Source: Phoronis australis (taxonomy: Eukaryota; Phoronida; Phoronidae). Taken from it: a DNA stretch of 64,000 bases. The DNA is taken from assembly GCA_002633005.1 (NCBI GenBank), contig NMRA01000312.1, forward strand, positions 1 to 64,000, in the 5' to 3' direction. A program made the translations under genes and the position numbers. Below the pieces are notes generated by a model. It made no database searches. It was not told the DNA's origin and saw only the letters and a list, made by a program, of their open reading frames with translations. Below are positions 37,001-49,509 of the stretch, one piece after another. The number at the start of each line of letters is the position of its first letter. Position 1 is the first letter of the stretch.

Positions 37001-38362
37001 AAAATGGTATACGAACTATTGAATCTTGTACATTATCGGCGAGATATATGACTTTCATAGCGGAATCGATCCGGAGGTAAACCCACTCGAAAAACTACGG
37101 TGTTACGCGGAGATAATGGGTAAAGTCATGGACTTGATTTCAGAAAATGTCTGTCAGACATTAGCGAGAATTGGAGATTTGTAATAGAAATCACAAAAAC
37201 ACAACGGATTTTCTTGTTCTATAGCTGTGGTCAAACTAATATCCTCGAGAAGTTTATCCAGTCCAACGATAATCCCCAAATTTCGTTTTTGACCGTGAAA
37301 CCGATAATGTGCCTTTAAGGTAGCGGTAAAAAACGTTCATAATAAAATCACAAGTAGTTTTTCGCACAGCAAGATCATTTTTGTCCTAACATAAGAAAAA
37401 AATTCTTCCAAAACTTATCAAGTAGGCAAGTTTGATAACAGTAATTCTGACGCCATAGCGTAATTCACGATTTCACGAGAAATTTCAATTTCTTTACTTC
37501 AACAAATGAATTTTACATTTATTCTATGACGATTTTTGGAAAACATCAAGTCATTGAAAACAAAAAACACTGCCTCCAAACGTTATTCCACCGGCACACA
37601 CATTTAAGACTGCAAAACGTTGAACACGGGATTGAGACTAATTGTTACATCCGATACTGATACTGTCCTATCGATACTACATTTTAGCGGTATTTTTTCA
37701 TCCATTACTTACCGATATGTGAGAACACATTTGTCTTATCGTGTAGCTTTTGTAATGCAATTTTGCACCAAACTCAAATGTCAGACTTTTGTAGTTATTA
37801 CCACTAAAATTCATAATATCTTGTAACTTGATTTTCTCAACTTCATAAAAGCTTTTGAACATATTTGTGTAACTGGTTTTACTTATTCAAGCCTGTGATC
37901 TCTTTCGCTGATCTGCCAAGGAGCACGCCGATAAGCTCCTCAAAATAAGCTTTTTTAAAATATCACTTAAAGCAGAGGCCAATTTAAATTTGAAGAACTT
38001 AAATTTTCAAAAGATTGACAATAAAACCGTAACTTTTGCTAGCTGGGGGAAATTTTTGTGCCGAATTTGTCTTAATTTATCAGTTCTTAACTTAATAGCG
38101 GCATTTTAAACTATTTTGCTCCAATCTGTGGGGTAACAACCCCCACCCCTAATACTTGCACCAATGCAGCTGGTCATCAAAAGCATAGTACACTAAAGAG
38201 GTTCACGATAGTCTGATGCCTTTGTTGATCTCCAGAGGACGATTTTTATGCAGGAGACACACGGGGTCTGTTTCAGGAAATTGACTTTGGTTGAAACTCA
38301 GAGTCTTAAGATCCCACTTGATAATTACGTAATGTAGTTTTAGTAATCACAAGTAATGTGTA

Positions 38363-38627
38363 ATATAGGCAGCTTCGCCGGAAGGGGGCGTCTATATTAA
38401 TATAGGTGGTCTCGCCGGAAGGTGGCTGAAGAGGGAGGCCCTCTATATTAATATAGAGGTTCTCACCAGAAGGGGCTGAAGAGCGAGGCCCTCTACATTA
38501 ATATAGGCGTCTCGCCGGAAGGCGGCCGGAGAGCAGGGTTTTATATATCAATATAGTGGGCCCCGCTTTTCGACCCACTTTCGCGAGGCTACCCACATTA
38601 ATATGGAGGGACCCCACTTTCGAGGCC
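38363..38627. repeat. 50-bp minisatellite, about five units
   Basis: Tandem units of about 50 bp each begin TTAATATAG and contain CTCGCCGGAAGG and GAGGCCCTC, decaying toward the right end. It is much more GC-rich than its surroundings apart from the AT step in each unit. Confidence 0.85.
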
Positions 38628-39981
38628 TGAATTCCTATTTCTTGCCTATGTCATTTTAATAAGAATAAGTCACTTTAAATAATAAGCAGTTGTATATTCT
38701 CCGAAGCCTGTGTGTTTTTGCTTAAGTGAGATTTAAATATTATGTCAGAAATAGTTGTATTAAAATCACTTTTCATTAAACTGGCCCCACATATATACGT
38801 ATACTTGGGTGATGTTGATTAGGTACCGCTCTTGCCCTCACTTGGACCCATGTGCAGGTATCCAATCTTGCATGACAGTGACAACTCCATTACAACATAT
38901 AACCTCCTGTCGTTTTTGCTTGCTCCCACTTATTGCCCAGCCCAGAAGACATCATCTTTTGCATTTGGACTTGATATAGTGACTAAACTTGGAATGGTGA
39001 TTTGTTGCTGAGGACAAAAGTTTGCCTCTCTACACTGTCTTTTGACCTTATCTGCATTCAAATGGTAGCCTTGCTTGCTGTTCATCCTCGAAAAAACGAA
39101 CACGAAATAATTGATAGTTATAAGGCAAATACGTTCAAGGCTATAATAGTTACGATTGATTGATGAAAGCCATTCTGAGTTCTGAATTATTGAAAAGAGC
39201 AACTAAACGTGACTTTTTCGATTGCCTTACATTGAAAGGTAGACGAGTGAAGATACGGCCACGACCACTCGCATATTTAAAGGGTCTAGAAACCATTATT
39301 CCACCACAAAATAATGTGTCCTGATTTAAGCCACTTACCGTTATAAAATTGGTGAAAAATTGTTCCTCAGTCAAATAGGAGAGCTCTAAAAGAACAGATA
39401 GATCACTTTTTCGTGAAACTAAGCTTAACAAGGTGGCTCGCCACGGAATAACGAATTGATTGTACTTAGCAAACGAAGAAATCACTTCATATCCGTGTCA
39501 GCAACAAGTTGAGAATAACTTCATTGCGGTAAGTGGTTTAAATTAAAAAAATCAATTCTTAGATGCAACGCGGGTTCATCGCCGCTTCACTGTATCAACC
39601 CCTCTAATCGACTACAACATGTCTTAAAAATTTCATCGCGGTATCATCCGTTTTTGAGCTGCTTTAACTTTGTAAAAATAGCTTCCAGCAGTGGTAAAAC
39701 CAAGAAGAATATATTGATAAATACTACTATATATTCTATAAGAGCATGTCATTTAGCTTAGACTCAGAACTATACAGATACATTCTGCAAAAATTGACTT
39801 TTCTAAACTGTACAAAAACAATATTCATGCACGCAGGTAAACACTTAACTGGTTTGGTTACGGACTCTCTTGAATTTATTGCTTTCAAACTTTTTATAGA
39901 ACAGCCGATGATTATGGGACAGAGTATACAGCAGTGCACCTATCGTCGACAACAACACCAACAATGAAACTACTTCTCTAG

Positions 39982-40137
39982 TAAACTATACGCTTAAATT
40001 CCGGATCTTCGAAAAAAACCATTCATTATCAAGTGGGGGGTTCCAAACTATCTATTTCGCGGGTTTTTAGCATTTTAACCTCCACCTTGATAATGAATGG
40101 TGTTATTCGAATATCCGGAATTTAAACATATAGTTTA
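39982..40137. mobile_element. MITE with about 60-bp inverted arms
   Basis: A 156-bp palindromic element. The left arm begins TAAACTATACGCTTAAATTC, and the right arm ends with its near complement, TTTAAACATATAGTTTA. Both arms contain CCGGAT(C/A)TTCGAA and CATTCATTATCAAG. Non-coding. Confidence 0.85.
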
Positions 40138-40301
40138 GAATTATGTGTTGTTTCATTGACGTTAATGTCAACGATTGGCGAATTGCTGTATACTCTTTCC
40201 CCTAAACATCGACTGCTCTACAGAGGGTTTGAAAGAAATAGATTCAAGAAATTGCTTGGCTTAATTACACAACATGTAGCGACCATGAGAATATATAGTA
40301 A

Positions 40302-40563
40302 GTTGAAAATCGCCAAATGAACGAGTTTTGTGCCAAAAATCACTGAACCGTGTCCAGTAAGTATCTTGACGTAATGCTGGGGAGTAACACTGCATGATGC
40401 GGGCTACGTGAGCCCGCGAGATACGTCATCAGTGCAAAGGTTACCTATTTGCAGATTTTTTTGTATTCACATTTACGAACTGCCAGTGAACACAACTGCA
40501 CTTTGTTTAGCGTAGATTATGTTAAAATAACATTGTTGTTTAGTTCCTGCTATACATGAGCAT
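40302..40563. repeat. Dispersed repeat, second copy of 8,706-8,940
   Basis: Shares AAATGAACGAGTTTTGTG and TAGTTCCTGCTA with the gene A intron copy on the same strand, and is slightly longer. Confidence 0.6.
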
Positions 40564-42145
40564 ACATCTTTAACCAAAACAGTCTAGCGTTAACGAAAAT
40601 AATAACCAATATACAATTTACAACATGGAAAAATGATAACATGTCTCTACAAATATAATTTCTGTTACCGACATCAGCAAACGAACATTTGAGCCAAAGT
40701 GTATGAAAAGGCAGAAAGGTTATCGTGTGTATTCAATATTTTTATGTGTCACTAAATTGAAACAAATATTCATTTCTAGCAAAATTTTAACGTGTCTGTA
40801 TCCGTTGGAAACCTGAAGAAATTTCATCCCTTGGAATTTCGTTTGGAATTTTGACATGAAATGCCGACGAAAAGGCGGCCATTTTGTTAAGACTTCACAT
40901 GGACTTTTGCCACAAATACTTGACTGTACTCAGAACTCGCTTAATTGTGCGCCCCAAGAGGGAAAGTGAAATACCCTTTGTAACTATTCGATTGTTTAGT
41001 GTGACGTCATTTTAACGTTTTGGACACAGTTAAATGAAACAATAATGCAAATTGAATATAATACTGACAATTAGGCCAGACACCTGCAGCTCTTTAAATT
41101 ACTAAGCACTTTGAATATTATTACCAGGATGGAACTGGCCAATATTATCATTCTCAACCACCAGGGAACATACACATACAATGAGTGCATGCATTGTTGG
41201 AGCACATCGATCAATTTAAACATAATTTTGTGAAGTTTCAAGCACTGAAAAGCCACCGTGGTTACCCGAATGAGATAGAAAAGCCAAGACCTGAGAACTT
41301 TTTGACAGTGTGCATTTCTATTCCTATTTGCAAGTCTTAATCGCGTCACAACAGTGCCAGACACGTAACCACGTACACATCCGATCACGTTTTCCCGCCA
41401 AATCGCTATCTCCTACGGTAAATAACTGTATGGGTTATTGCCCGCTAGTTATTGACTGATGAGCTCATAGTGGGTGTAGTTCTACCATAGACGATGGTTC
41501 TACAACTTATCGAAAACGATAAGAACGCGTTACGCCTAAAACTTATTCTACTATTAAAATTGAATGGACAGATTTTCCAACGGGAAGATTTACTGCCGGT
41601 AGCTTGATTCAAGATGAGGTTTGCGATTTTATTTATTTATTGTGATATTTAAAATGAGGGTGGCATCTTCAGTGATAGCACTGCTTTCCAAAAGGGCCCA
41701 TTTCCTAATTAGCGCTGTCTAAGCTTTTAATGTTACGCGGCACTATTCAATAGTTTTTGAGCCAGGGTTGAATTCATCCTCATCTATTCATTAAAAATTG
41801 ACAATTGCTGTATTGATTGATTATTTGAAATTTTACTGCGTGTGGACTTTATGAAAGTTATTTAATTGATTAGGAGTTAAAAGGCAATTTGGGAACCATT
41901 TAACCCATTTTTCTCAGGCGAGGGTTCTCTTAAATCTCCAATACATGCATGTGGGAAGCTGGAATTTAGTAAAACATTCGGTTATAACTCACACCCTTCA
42001 GATTTGTAAAGAAACGGGATGGATTTTATAATCTGGAAGATTTTGTCATGATCTATCTGTTGTCTCATTGCTTATGCAAATAGTGTTTTTAGGGATGAAA
42101 ATTGTGTATTTTTGACTGTTTCCACTAGTCGTAAAACAGAATTTT

Positions 42146-42151
42146 TTTATT
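42146..42151 (-). promoter_or_regulatory. Candidate poly(A) signal of gene B
   Basis: AATAAA on the minus strand about 265 bp past the gene B stop, a spacing similar to that seen for gene C. Support is positional only. Confidence 0.35.
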
Positions 42152-42414
42152 TTGGAATTAAACCTATTGGACTTCGTCTTTGGTACTGTATGCTTTTCAT
42201 ATATCGAGTTTTTACATCCTGTGTAGGAAAAAAATAGGAGCGTGTGAAGTACGTTTTCCATGCCCAAACCTGCAAAAACTGTTGAGTGCTACCTTGTGAA
42301 CACATTCAAGTAACATTTGTCTTCGATAGAGGCGCTGTACACGCCGCTGCGTACCACATCTAAGTGTCCCTGAGATTAAAAACATAAAGGGAATACAACA
42401 GCCGTCGATGACAA

Positions 42415-42577
42415 TTAAAACACGACATCATTGTAGTCACCATTTGAGGTTCCTTTCTCCAAGTCTCTTGGAATGTTGGAGAAAACGTCCTTTCGTTGCA
42501 TTTCCATATAGACTTTGTTATCGTACACGGTGGACGCGTCTTCACTGTCATCTAATACTCTATCAGGTTCAGATGAA
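42415..42577 (-). CDS. Gene B: last exon, cytoplasmic tail
   Basis: After acceptor gttttcag (CAG at 42,578-42,580) one base completes the phase-2 codon left by the transmembrane exon. Then 53 residues run to TAA at 42,415-42,417. The join reads FRCRRRSSEPDRVLDD. The tail has an acidic start, then YDNK, which fits the Grb2-type pY-x-N motif. YMEM follows, which fits the pY-M-x-M motif bound by PI3-kinase p85. The C-terminus YNDVVF fits a class II PDZ ligand loosely. Four lysines could be ubiquitinated, as Notch-ligand endocytosis requires. Nearly the same tail is encoded at 1,547-1,703, so the tyrosine motifs are conserved between paralogues. The function of the motifs here is inferred. Confidence 0.85.
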
Positions 42578-45500
42578 CTGAAAACAGTGAAAAATGCAAG
42601 TAATAAGAGAGAAATTTGATCATTTTCTTTTATAAAAATGCAGTTTCACCAAAATAAACCGTCATTTTAAAGTAATGAAAATTACCTCTCAGCGCAATTC
42701 AATTGTAGGCTTCATTCAAAACGCTTGGAAGGATTTAAAAGTCGTGAAGTTATTATGAAATTAAGTTGCAATTTTGTTAGTTTTAATGGGCATTTTCTCG
42801 GAAAGGGCATGCTGTCAACTTAAAATAAAAATAGGAGATATTAATGAAATACTGGAAATTGACACCAAACAGATACAACTAACATATCAGTCAGTCAATC
42901 AATAATAATTTATTTTAGTGACCTGTAGCAATTGCTACCCAACCACAACTTGGGCCTATAAGTCACCATTTCCAAACAGAACGTACAAAATAGGCAACAC
43001 ATAGGCAACACATACAATGACAAAAAGAAAACCAGACCAACCTTCTCAATCATTATTAATTAAATAGTAAATGACAGTTTTGTTCGCCTGAGAAATGCAT
43101 TATAAATAAAACTGACATCTATGTTGCTCACAGTGATGTTAGTCATCAAAACAAACTGGTTCTAAATTCCTAGCTCACTAAATGTGGGACAGACCAGCAT
43201 GACCTCTATTTGACAGTTCTGTTAAGAAATTGATAGATACACAAACAGCGAAAGAAGAACACATTCGCGAGGTTCAACACAAAATTCTCCGTAAGTTTTG
43301 TTACGTTAATGTATTGTCATCGTTCGTATTCGTATATGCAATCATACGAAAATCCACAAATTTCTCACCGATCACTGAAAAAGAGGGGAAAGGTGATCGT
43401 GATTTTATTTCAGGTAAAACTTTGACAGAGCCCATGAGGATTTCGATTAAGGATTCTAAAGAATAGATGGGACATTAATTCCTTGGTATATTTAGTTATC
43501 CACATTCGGGATGTCCTGTCTTGCTTTATTTCTGTAAATAATGTTTAAATAAATTGGTGGGTATGTTTAGATTAAAAAAATAGATTTTGGAAAGCCAAGG
43601 ACCAATTAATAACAATTTGGGATTATTCTGAACGTTATGGGTCCTTTAATACAAAACAATGGAAAATCATTGTATTACTAAACTCCATTCGTGAATTTTC
43701 TACATTGTAATCCAAGGCGGTCACTGTCGCCATAGCTATTTTCAACGTCTACAAGTGAATGACTATAAATCTGGTAGTCTATTTTCTAATGTGTACATCA
43801 ATCATTTTGTGTATGCTAACAATCTTGTTCTGTTCTCACCTAAGTTAGTGGACTTTTTGCAAACTTCTTTCAGCATGTGAACTATATGGGTTACAACATG
43901 ACATTGTGCATTGCTAGACCAGGAGTGCTGTTAGGTGTGTTTAAAACAAAGTTGTTAGCTAATCCTATGTTTCATAACTTTTATTTGAGTGGTGAACCTT
44001 TGAAAGTTGTACAAGAGATTAAATATTTGGGTCATATCATAACTAGATCTTTGGGGGATGTCCCCGACATCTTACGGCAACGGAGAAAACTATACGCTCA
44101 ATCCAACTCTTGTTGGAAAATTCAATGTGGGTAGATTTCTTGTTTGTAGTCTCCCTGTTGAAATTCTACTGTTCACCTCTTTCTGTGCTCCAGTGTCTGT
44201 GATGGAATTCCAAATGTGGTACGTATGATATGTTAAATACCTCATACCAACGTGATCAAGAGTTTCCTAGTGGGTTTTTGTAAGTTTGAAAGTACGACGT
44301 GTACTTTTTCGGTGTTCAGTGTTGTGAATCGACTCTACGAAAATTTCATTACAGATTTTAACGGGTGATGCAATAATGTTTACTCAAATAATTCCTTATT
44401 CTTAATATGTAGTGTTAAATTGAATACATTCCAACGTCTACCATGTTTAACGGATAAATTAATTTTCATTCAATCACCTGATATTTTAGAAATGTGCTCC
44501 TCGGTTTTACTAAAGTGTTTGCATACAGTGCCTAATTCGGATACAATAATCTAACCTTAGACATTAAATTCAAGTTGTTAAATGCATTTACCGTCAATAT
44601 TTTGACATTTACCACTTTACTTTTATATCAACCCTGAGGGTTTATTTGCATTACTCATCTCTATTTATAGGCTCAAGGGTCTACTTTTGTATTCATACAT
44701 TTCTCTACTCGACACCTGACCAGTTTGCCACTCATACTTCCCTTGTTCAGTTCAACGTGATGTAGCTCTTTCAGCCACCTGCCTCATCATCTACAAGACC
44801 TACGTTTGTACTCTGCATGTCCCCCATCTTGCAGAATCTTATTTAGTTCTTCTACTTACGTCATAATAAATAACATTATTCTCAATCCTCATCTTGTTTT
44901 GCTCTGCAACATAGCTCGTGGCGTACCCCGGGCCGCAAAATAGATACCATAAAAACAGTAATTTTGACGGCATGTCTTGGAAGTACTTTTAGTAGCATTG
45001 TATACCGTATTAAAAGTACGTACTCGGTTTTACGGCAAACAAACGCAATTTGGGATTGTTATGGGTGGTTATATGTGAAAATATTAGCCTTGACTAAAGC
45101 TTTAAAACAAATATGACTGTTGCTCGTGCCAAGAATTTTACGATGACACTTGGCTTACCTCAAATTCCAACTGCTACCTGGTAGTTTAGTAATTGGCCCA
45201 ATCATGTTGCACACCACCAGAAATAATGAGGAACATATTATTGCAACATTAAACAAACGTTTTAGGCTGTAAAAGTCACATTCCTCAATTGTCCAATTTT
45301 CATATTTCAAAAACCTAATTGCGTGAGCTTTTCACGAAGTATTCAAATGAAGTATTCATAAACTTCCAAAACGAAAATTTAAAAATACTTCTATCGCCCC
45401 TCATGTGTTTATTATGGTCTCGTTATCTAAAGAACGTATAGCGCCACCTGGCGTCGAATACATAACAACATCAACAGTCTAAGGCGATTTAATTAACCAC

Positions 45501-48172
45501 AACAACATGGAGTATTTGATTTGAACCGGCAAATTCTGTTGTGCGCAAACCGGTCGAGTTGCCCAATCTCATCCGGTTAGGGTGTCAAAGTAGGATTCTT
45601 TTCATGATTTTTGGTATTTATTAGACATAGGCGAATCTTCACATAGGCTTTCAGTTAAGAGTTAACTGAAACTGAAAGGCAACAGTCCAATTAGTCCAGC
45701 AGCCAAGGTCAACCCCGGCTGGCTACACGACTCGACCTCATGGCTCAGAAAGAATAAAAGATCTAAAATCTTTGGGAAAGCCGCAAACCACCCCACGCTC
45801 GTTCACGATATGACTGAAATGCATTTTTAACGGTAGGCAGCCATTCTTTGCATCAATTTCATATGCGCTACGAGGTCGAGATGTCCAACCAACCCGAATT
45901 AATGCGGGCTGTACGTCTTTTCGGGTTGCCAAAGCGGAAGGTGTGGTGCTTAGCAAAACCGGCGTAAAAAGCTAAGGACTAACCTCTTGAGCAAGAGAAG
46001 AGCTGGCACACTTTGACGGATTAACCTCCCTACATTTGGGGTCGAAATCGAGAATTGAACTACCGATCGAGCTTGTTATGGTTCTAGGCAAATCGTATAT
46101 TTGCATTCCTTTCCCGTCTGCCAAAAATAGCTTCACATTCGTGATAACTTGCTTTTGTTAGATTCTAAATGCTAACCTAAAAATATTTTTGAAAAGATTA
46201 CATCGTTTCTAGCATTTGACTAATTAACCGATTTAATTCCGCGCTTAATTAAAAAAAATAATTATTTCGGCCAATCGGCATAATCATACACAACTCACTT
46301 TCCTGAACGGCAAAATCCGCTTTCAAAACCCGATAACCTGATGATTATATCTACTAGCTTAGGAAGGTTTGGCATCTATACTACAAATTGTGTTTTTAGA
46401 CAACATGCCTGAAATCTAAAACCAAATTTAGGGCAAAGAAAGCTTATGAGAAAGGTTGTACCTAAAGGTCACGTGGTTCAACAGCCGGGAAAGACTAGGC
46501 TTACTGGCCTCGCAGATTTTTGCGAAAATAAAAGCAAAACAAAAAACATTCACTCAAGAAAATCAAAGTATTTTTGAAGGCAATCCACGGACAGCTGTTG
46601 AAGTGTTGCTTGGGATAAATTGGAGTGCTTGTGTTCGACTTTATACATTGCATTCGTACGGTCCTGCGAACAAACATGAATGGCACGTTGAAATAATGTA
46701 AGTGATAGAAACGTTAAGCGGCAGAGTGACGATAGATGCGTTGAACTCTAAATTCACACGTACCATTTTTCATATGTGTTGCATTACAGGGACACGTGCT
46801 TCATCGTCACCAATTCTGCCTCTTCAATCATTTCTCAGAATTTTATTTGTAAAATCTCTAGACATCTGATTTATATTAATACGGTATGTAAAGATACAGG
46901 CACAGCTTCTCGTGTTTTATTGTCTGCCAGAAAAGATTTAGTCACTGGAACCACATGACCAATTACTATTGCCATGCAAATGCCTCCTATCACATTCTAT
47001 TGAAGAATCCCTTAAACTTACTGATAACTTTTAAGCCTTAACTCTAGGCAACTGCCTTGTTTTGATTGGTACATACTAAGATGGCCGCTGCAAGGGAAGA
47101 AATGTGACGTTTACTGACAACACAAAGACAGAATTACCATCAACCACTGACTGACTTGGTCAGTTCTGCCGGGTCATCCAACTAAAACTTATGATTGGTT
47201 CTGGATGACGACTTACCGCTTACAGAACAATCAGATGTTTCAGCCAGTTGACCTGAAGGAATCGGCAAAGTCAATGAAGTGAAGTCATTGTAAGGTAGAC
47301 TATGACATGTACAATATAAGGGAACAAAAAGTGAAGAACGCACGTGATGTGGTCCGTGGTGTAGCTTGGGTGACGTGTCTCAGGCGACATTTTGAACAAA
47401 GGTGCCTAATCGCGCGACAGGCGACAGGAAAAGAATGCGACATTGTAAAGGGGGTAAAGAAGATGATTTGGTGACCACTAAGGGATTTTTCGCGGCAGGG
47501 GTGTCACCTGATCAGCAATTTTTTTAAAAAGTAGGCACTAGTTTGAGTTCAACATGCCGCATGGCCGCACGAAATTCAACCGTCCACGCACCAGGTCACA
47601 AATGTGTATTTGACAGAATTTTCTAGTAGCGTGTATGCGCGTATTAAGACCCATTTCCTGTAGTTAAAATAATGCGTTCTTAAGAGAACGCTCAAGTATT
47701 TCGCATATATGTGCTGTGCGTTATTCCCTGCAAACTCGTACTGTGTGTCATGTATTTCTGAGTGTTTTATGTATGTTTTCTACTCTTTACTTTTCACTTA
47801 TAAACAGTTCAAGGAGAATTTCACTGCAGTTTAGCTATCAGTGTCCAATTTATAATCAAGGCATTTGTAGGGTAAAAAAACCTCACTACAAATTCGATCC
47901 TGAACTGTTTCTAATGAGCCGCCATTTTTGAATTCGCAATTTTGAGGTAAGAATTTCATATAATTATAAGCGTAAGCCACAATTCCAAGTGTGGACGCAG
48001 CTTCACACGCACGATCATGGGCCTAAATACGCGCACGTACGCCACGGTAGGTATGTGCATTGATGCTAGCCGTGCCCTTTAAGTGTACTCGCTCATTGGG
48101 ATATCAAACATATCTTTCATTTCGGGTATTAACCCAATTACTTTGGTGCTTTTACTAAATAGTGTAGCTTAC
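42578..48172. other. Gene B: last intron (about 5.6 kb)
   Basis: Bounded by donor CG|gtaagc (48,172 downward) and the acceptor at 42,578. It contains a LINE fragment at 43,795-44,225. Open frames at 43,230-43,466, 45,738-45,956 and 46,456-46,701 have no recognisable domain and I do not call them. Confidence 0.6.
43795..44225 (+). mobile_element. LINE reverse-transcriptase fragment
   Basis: Plus-strand remnants of RT: HFVYANNLVLFSP (a decayed F-ADD box at about 43,804-43,842), then EPLKVVQEIKYLGHII and ILRQRRKLYAQSN (43,996-44,110). After a frameshift comes VGRFLVC with EILLFTSFCAP. It is a partial, dead copy and differs from the LINE at 16-19 kb. Confidence 0.75.
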
Positions 48173-48270
48173 CGACGACGGCACCTAAACGTGAGGTATC
48201 CAACGATACTGAGCAAAAGAACAGCTGCTGCAGCTCCCGCTACGATGTACCAATTGTCTTCGATCCATGT
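48173..48270 (-). CDS. Gene B: transmembrane exon
   Basis: A 98-bp exon (acceptor atattttcag, donor CG|gtaagc, phase 0 in, phase 2 out) encodes TWIEDNW, then a hydrophobic helix (YIVAGAAAAVLLLSIVGYL), then TFRCRR. The Arg-rich stretch directly after the helix gives type I topology. Splicing to 42,577 yields RCRRRSSEPD. If the intron is kept, translation stops at once (CGG TAA) and gives a tail-less membrane protein, but any phase-2 gtaa donor does this, so it is not evidence for such a form. Confidence 0.85.
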
Positions 48271-48855
48271 CTGAAAATATATGTAAATGAGATATGTGGT
48301 GGATAAAAGATCGCGCACGAATATTAGATCTGCATGATGTTAGTTACCTTACGAAGGAAATGCCACAAACTTTGGTCCCTTTGTTTTGTGGTCAGAGTAC
48401 GTACAGTATATTATTGTCATTTATGAAGACCGGTGTACAAAGACTCGGGGTACGCCTGAACTGTGTCCTGTCTGTATGTAATGATTGCAACATCCGGGTA
48501 TTTACTGAATAATGGGGCCCCTATTCTGGGAATCAAATACATGCAGGGCTCTGAGTCTGACAGACACATACACTCATTCCCTCTCTGTCCTTGCCTCTCC
48601 TCCTCTCTCCCCCACTCTCACCTTCTTTCTCTCTCTTTCTCTTTCCATCCCCCTCTCTACCTCCCCCTTCCTCCTTCCCACCAATTCAAAACATTATTCT
48701 GGGGTTACGAGCTATTCTTTTTGATTTCACGTTTGGCGTTATCAGTTTCATTTCATGTCTCATGAGTGGGTCGGTCTTCGAATTGACAGTCAGATTAGTT
48801 CAAATATCTAGTTTTGTTCTTGCTGTTGCTGCTTTATCGTATGATGACAAGTTAC
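48271..48855. other. Gene B: intron with CT-rich tract
   Basis: About 0.6 kb. It contains a pyrimidine-rich tract (about 48,590-48,690, CT and CCT runs). The plus-strand open frames over it are low-complexity artefacts. Confidence 0.7.
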
Positions 48856-49015
48856 CTTCGGCCCTTCAGTGGGTTTGAAGTTGACGGCTCCATCGTACAC
48901 TTGTGCAGAGATAGAGGACGCAAGTTGATTGACAGGCGTGATAGATAAAACGTCTTCCGTTTCCAGAACTTGACCATTTGCATTCACTTCGAAGGTCACC
49001 TGAGTAACCTCCTCC
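48856..49015 (-). CDS. Gene B: second half of SEA-like juxtamembrane domain
   Basis: A 160-bp exon (acceptor attttag, donor AAG|gtaact, phase 2 in, phase 0 out) encodes EEVTQVTFEVNANGQVLE and on to NFKPTEGPK. With the last 50 residues of the previous exon (from NILGQISSEDIEKL) it forms a roughly 100-residue alpha/beta-looking domain just outside the membrane. An amphipathic helix comes first, followed by two VxVxVxxF-type strands. Size, position and hydrophobic pattern resemble SEA domains of mucins and some Notch-type receptors. The GSVVV autocleavage motif is not seen. The domain name is tentative. Confidence 0.7.
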
Positions 49016-49509
49016 CTAAAATTAACAAATCGTGAGAAAACAAGTTTTGAACCTTAAATGTGCCTTTTGATAGCCCATTTTAGTAGAATAACTTACCGCT
49101 TCACAAAACGATATTTAAAGTCGACAGACAGGCCAAGAGAGTAAAACCCGTGTACAGGATAAGTAGAGTGCATAGATATGAGCCAAAATTTAATGGTTAT
49201 TCATTAGTCCGTTCTCTGCATGAAACCCATCTGGCCGCCTATATAATGATGAAACTTGTTCACGATCTTTGATTCAGTTTGAATATCTTGTGCACAAGCA
49301 TTATTAACGACCATAGATATGAGATAAACAATTTGAAAATGAAAGGTTTTTTGGTATATTAGATATACAGTCATCTACTGGTGCGCTTGCAAAAGGGCAT
49401 AAAACAATTTTTGAAAGTGAAAACATAACCACTTCTTCCATTTTGCATGCAAAACAAGTATGTGCTTCACTCTTATTACATCGTAGCATTCAAAGGGCCT
49501 TACACTCAC
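49016..49509. other. Gene B: intron
   Basis: A 494-bp intron with donor gtgagt (49,504-49,509) and acceptor tag (49,016-49,018). Nothing else is recognised. Confidence 0.8.

Larger units (their letters stand above)
25883..42145. other. Large gene-poor region between genes A and B
   Basis: About 16 kb with no recognised coding sequence. It holds four MITEs of the GTTCAGTAACGC family, one CAGTGGCGGATCT element interrupted by Ns, two copies of a hairpin element, one other MITE, a minisatellite and a dispersed repeat. Part of it may be 5' flank or first intron of gene A. Confidence 0.5.

Noticed and set aside
48463-48878. Plus-strand frames rich in Ser, Pro and Leu
   Set aside because: They translate a CT-rich low-complexity tract within a gene B intron.
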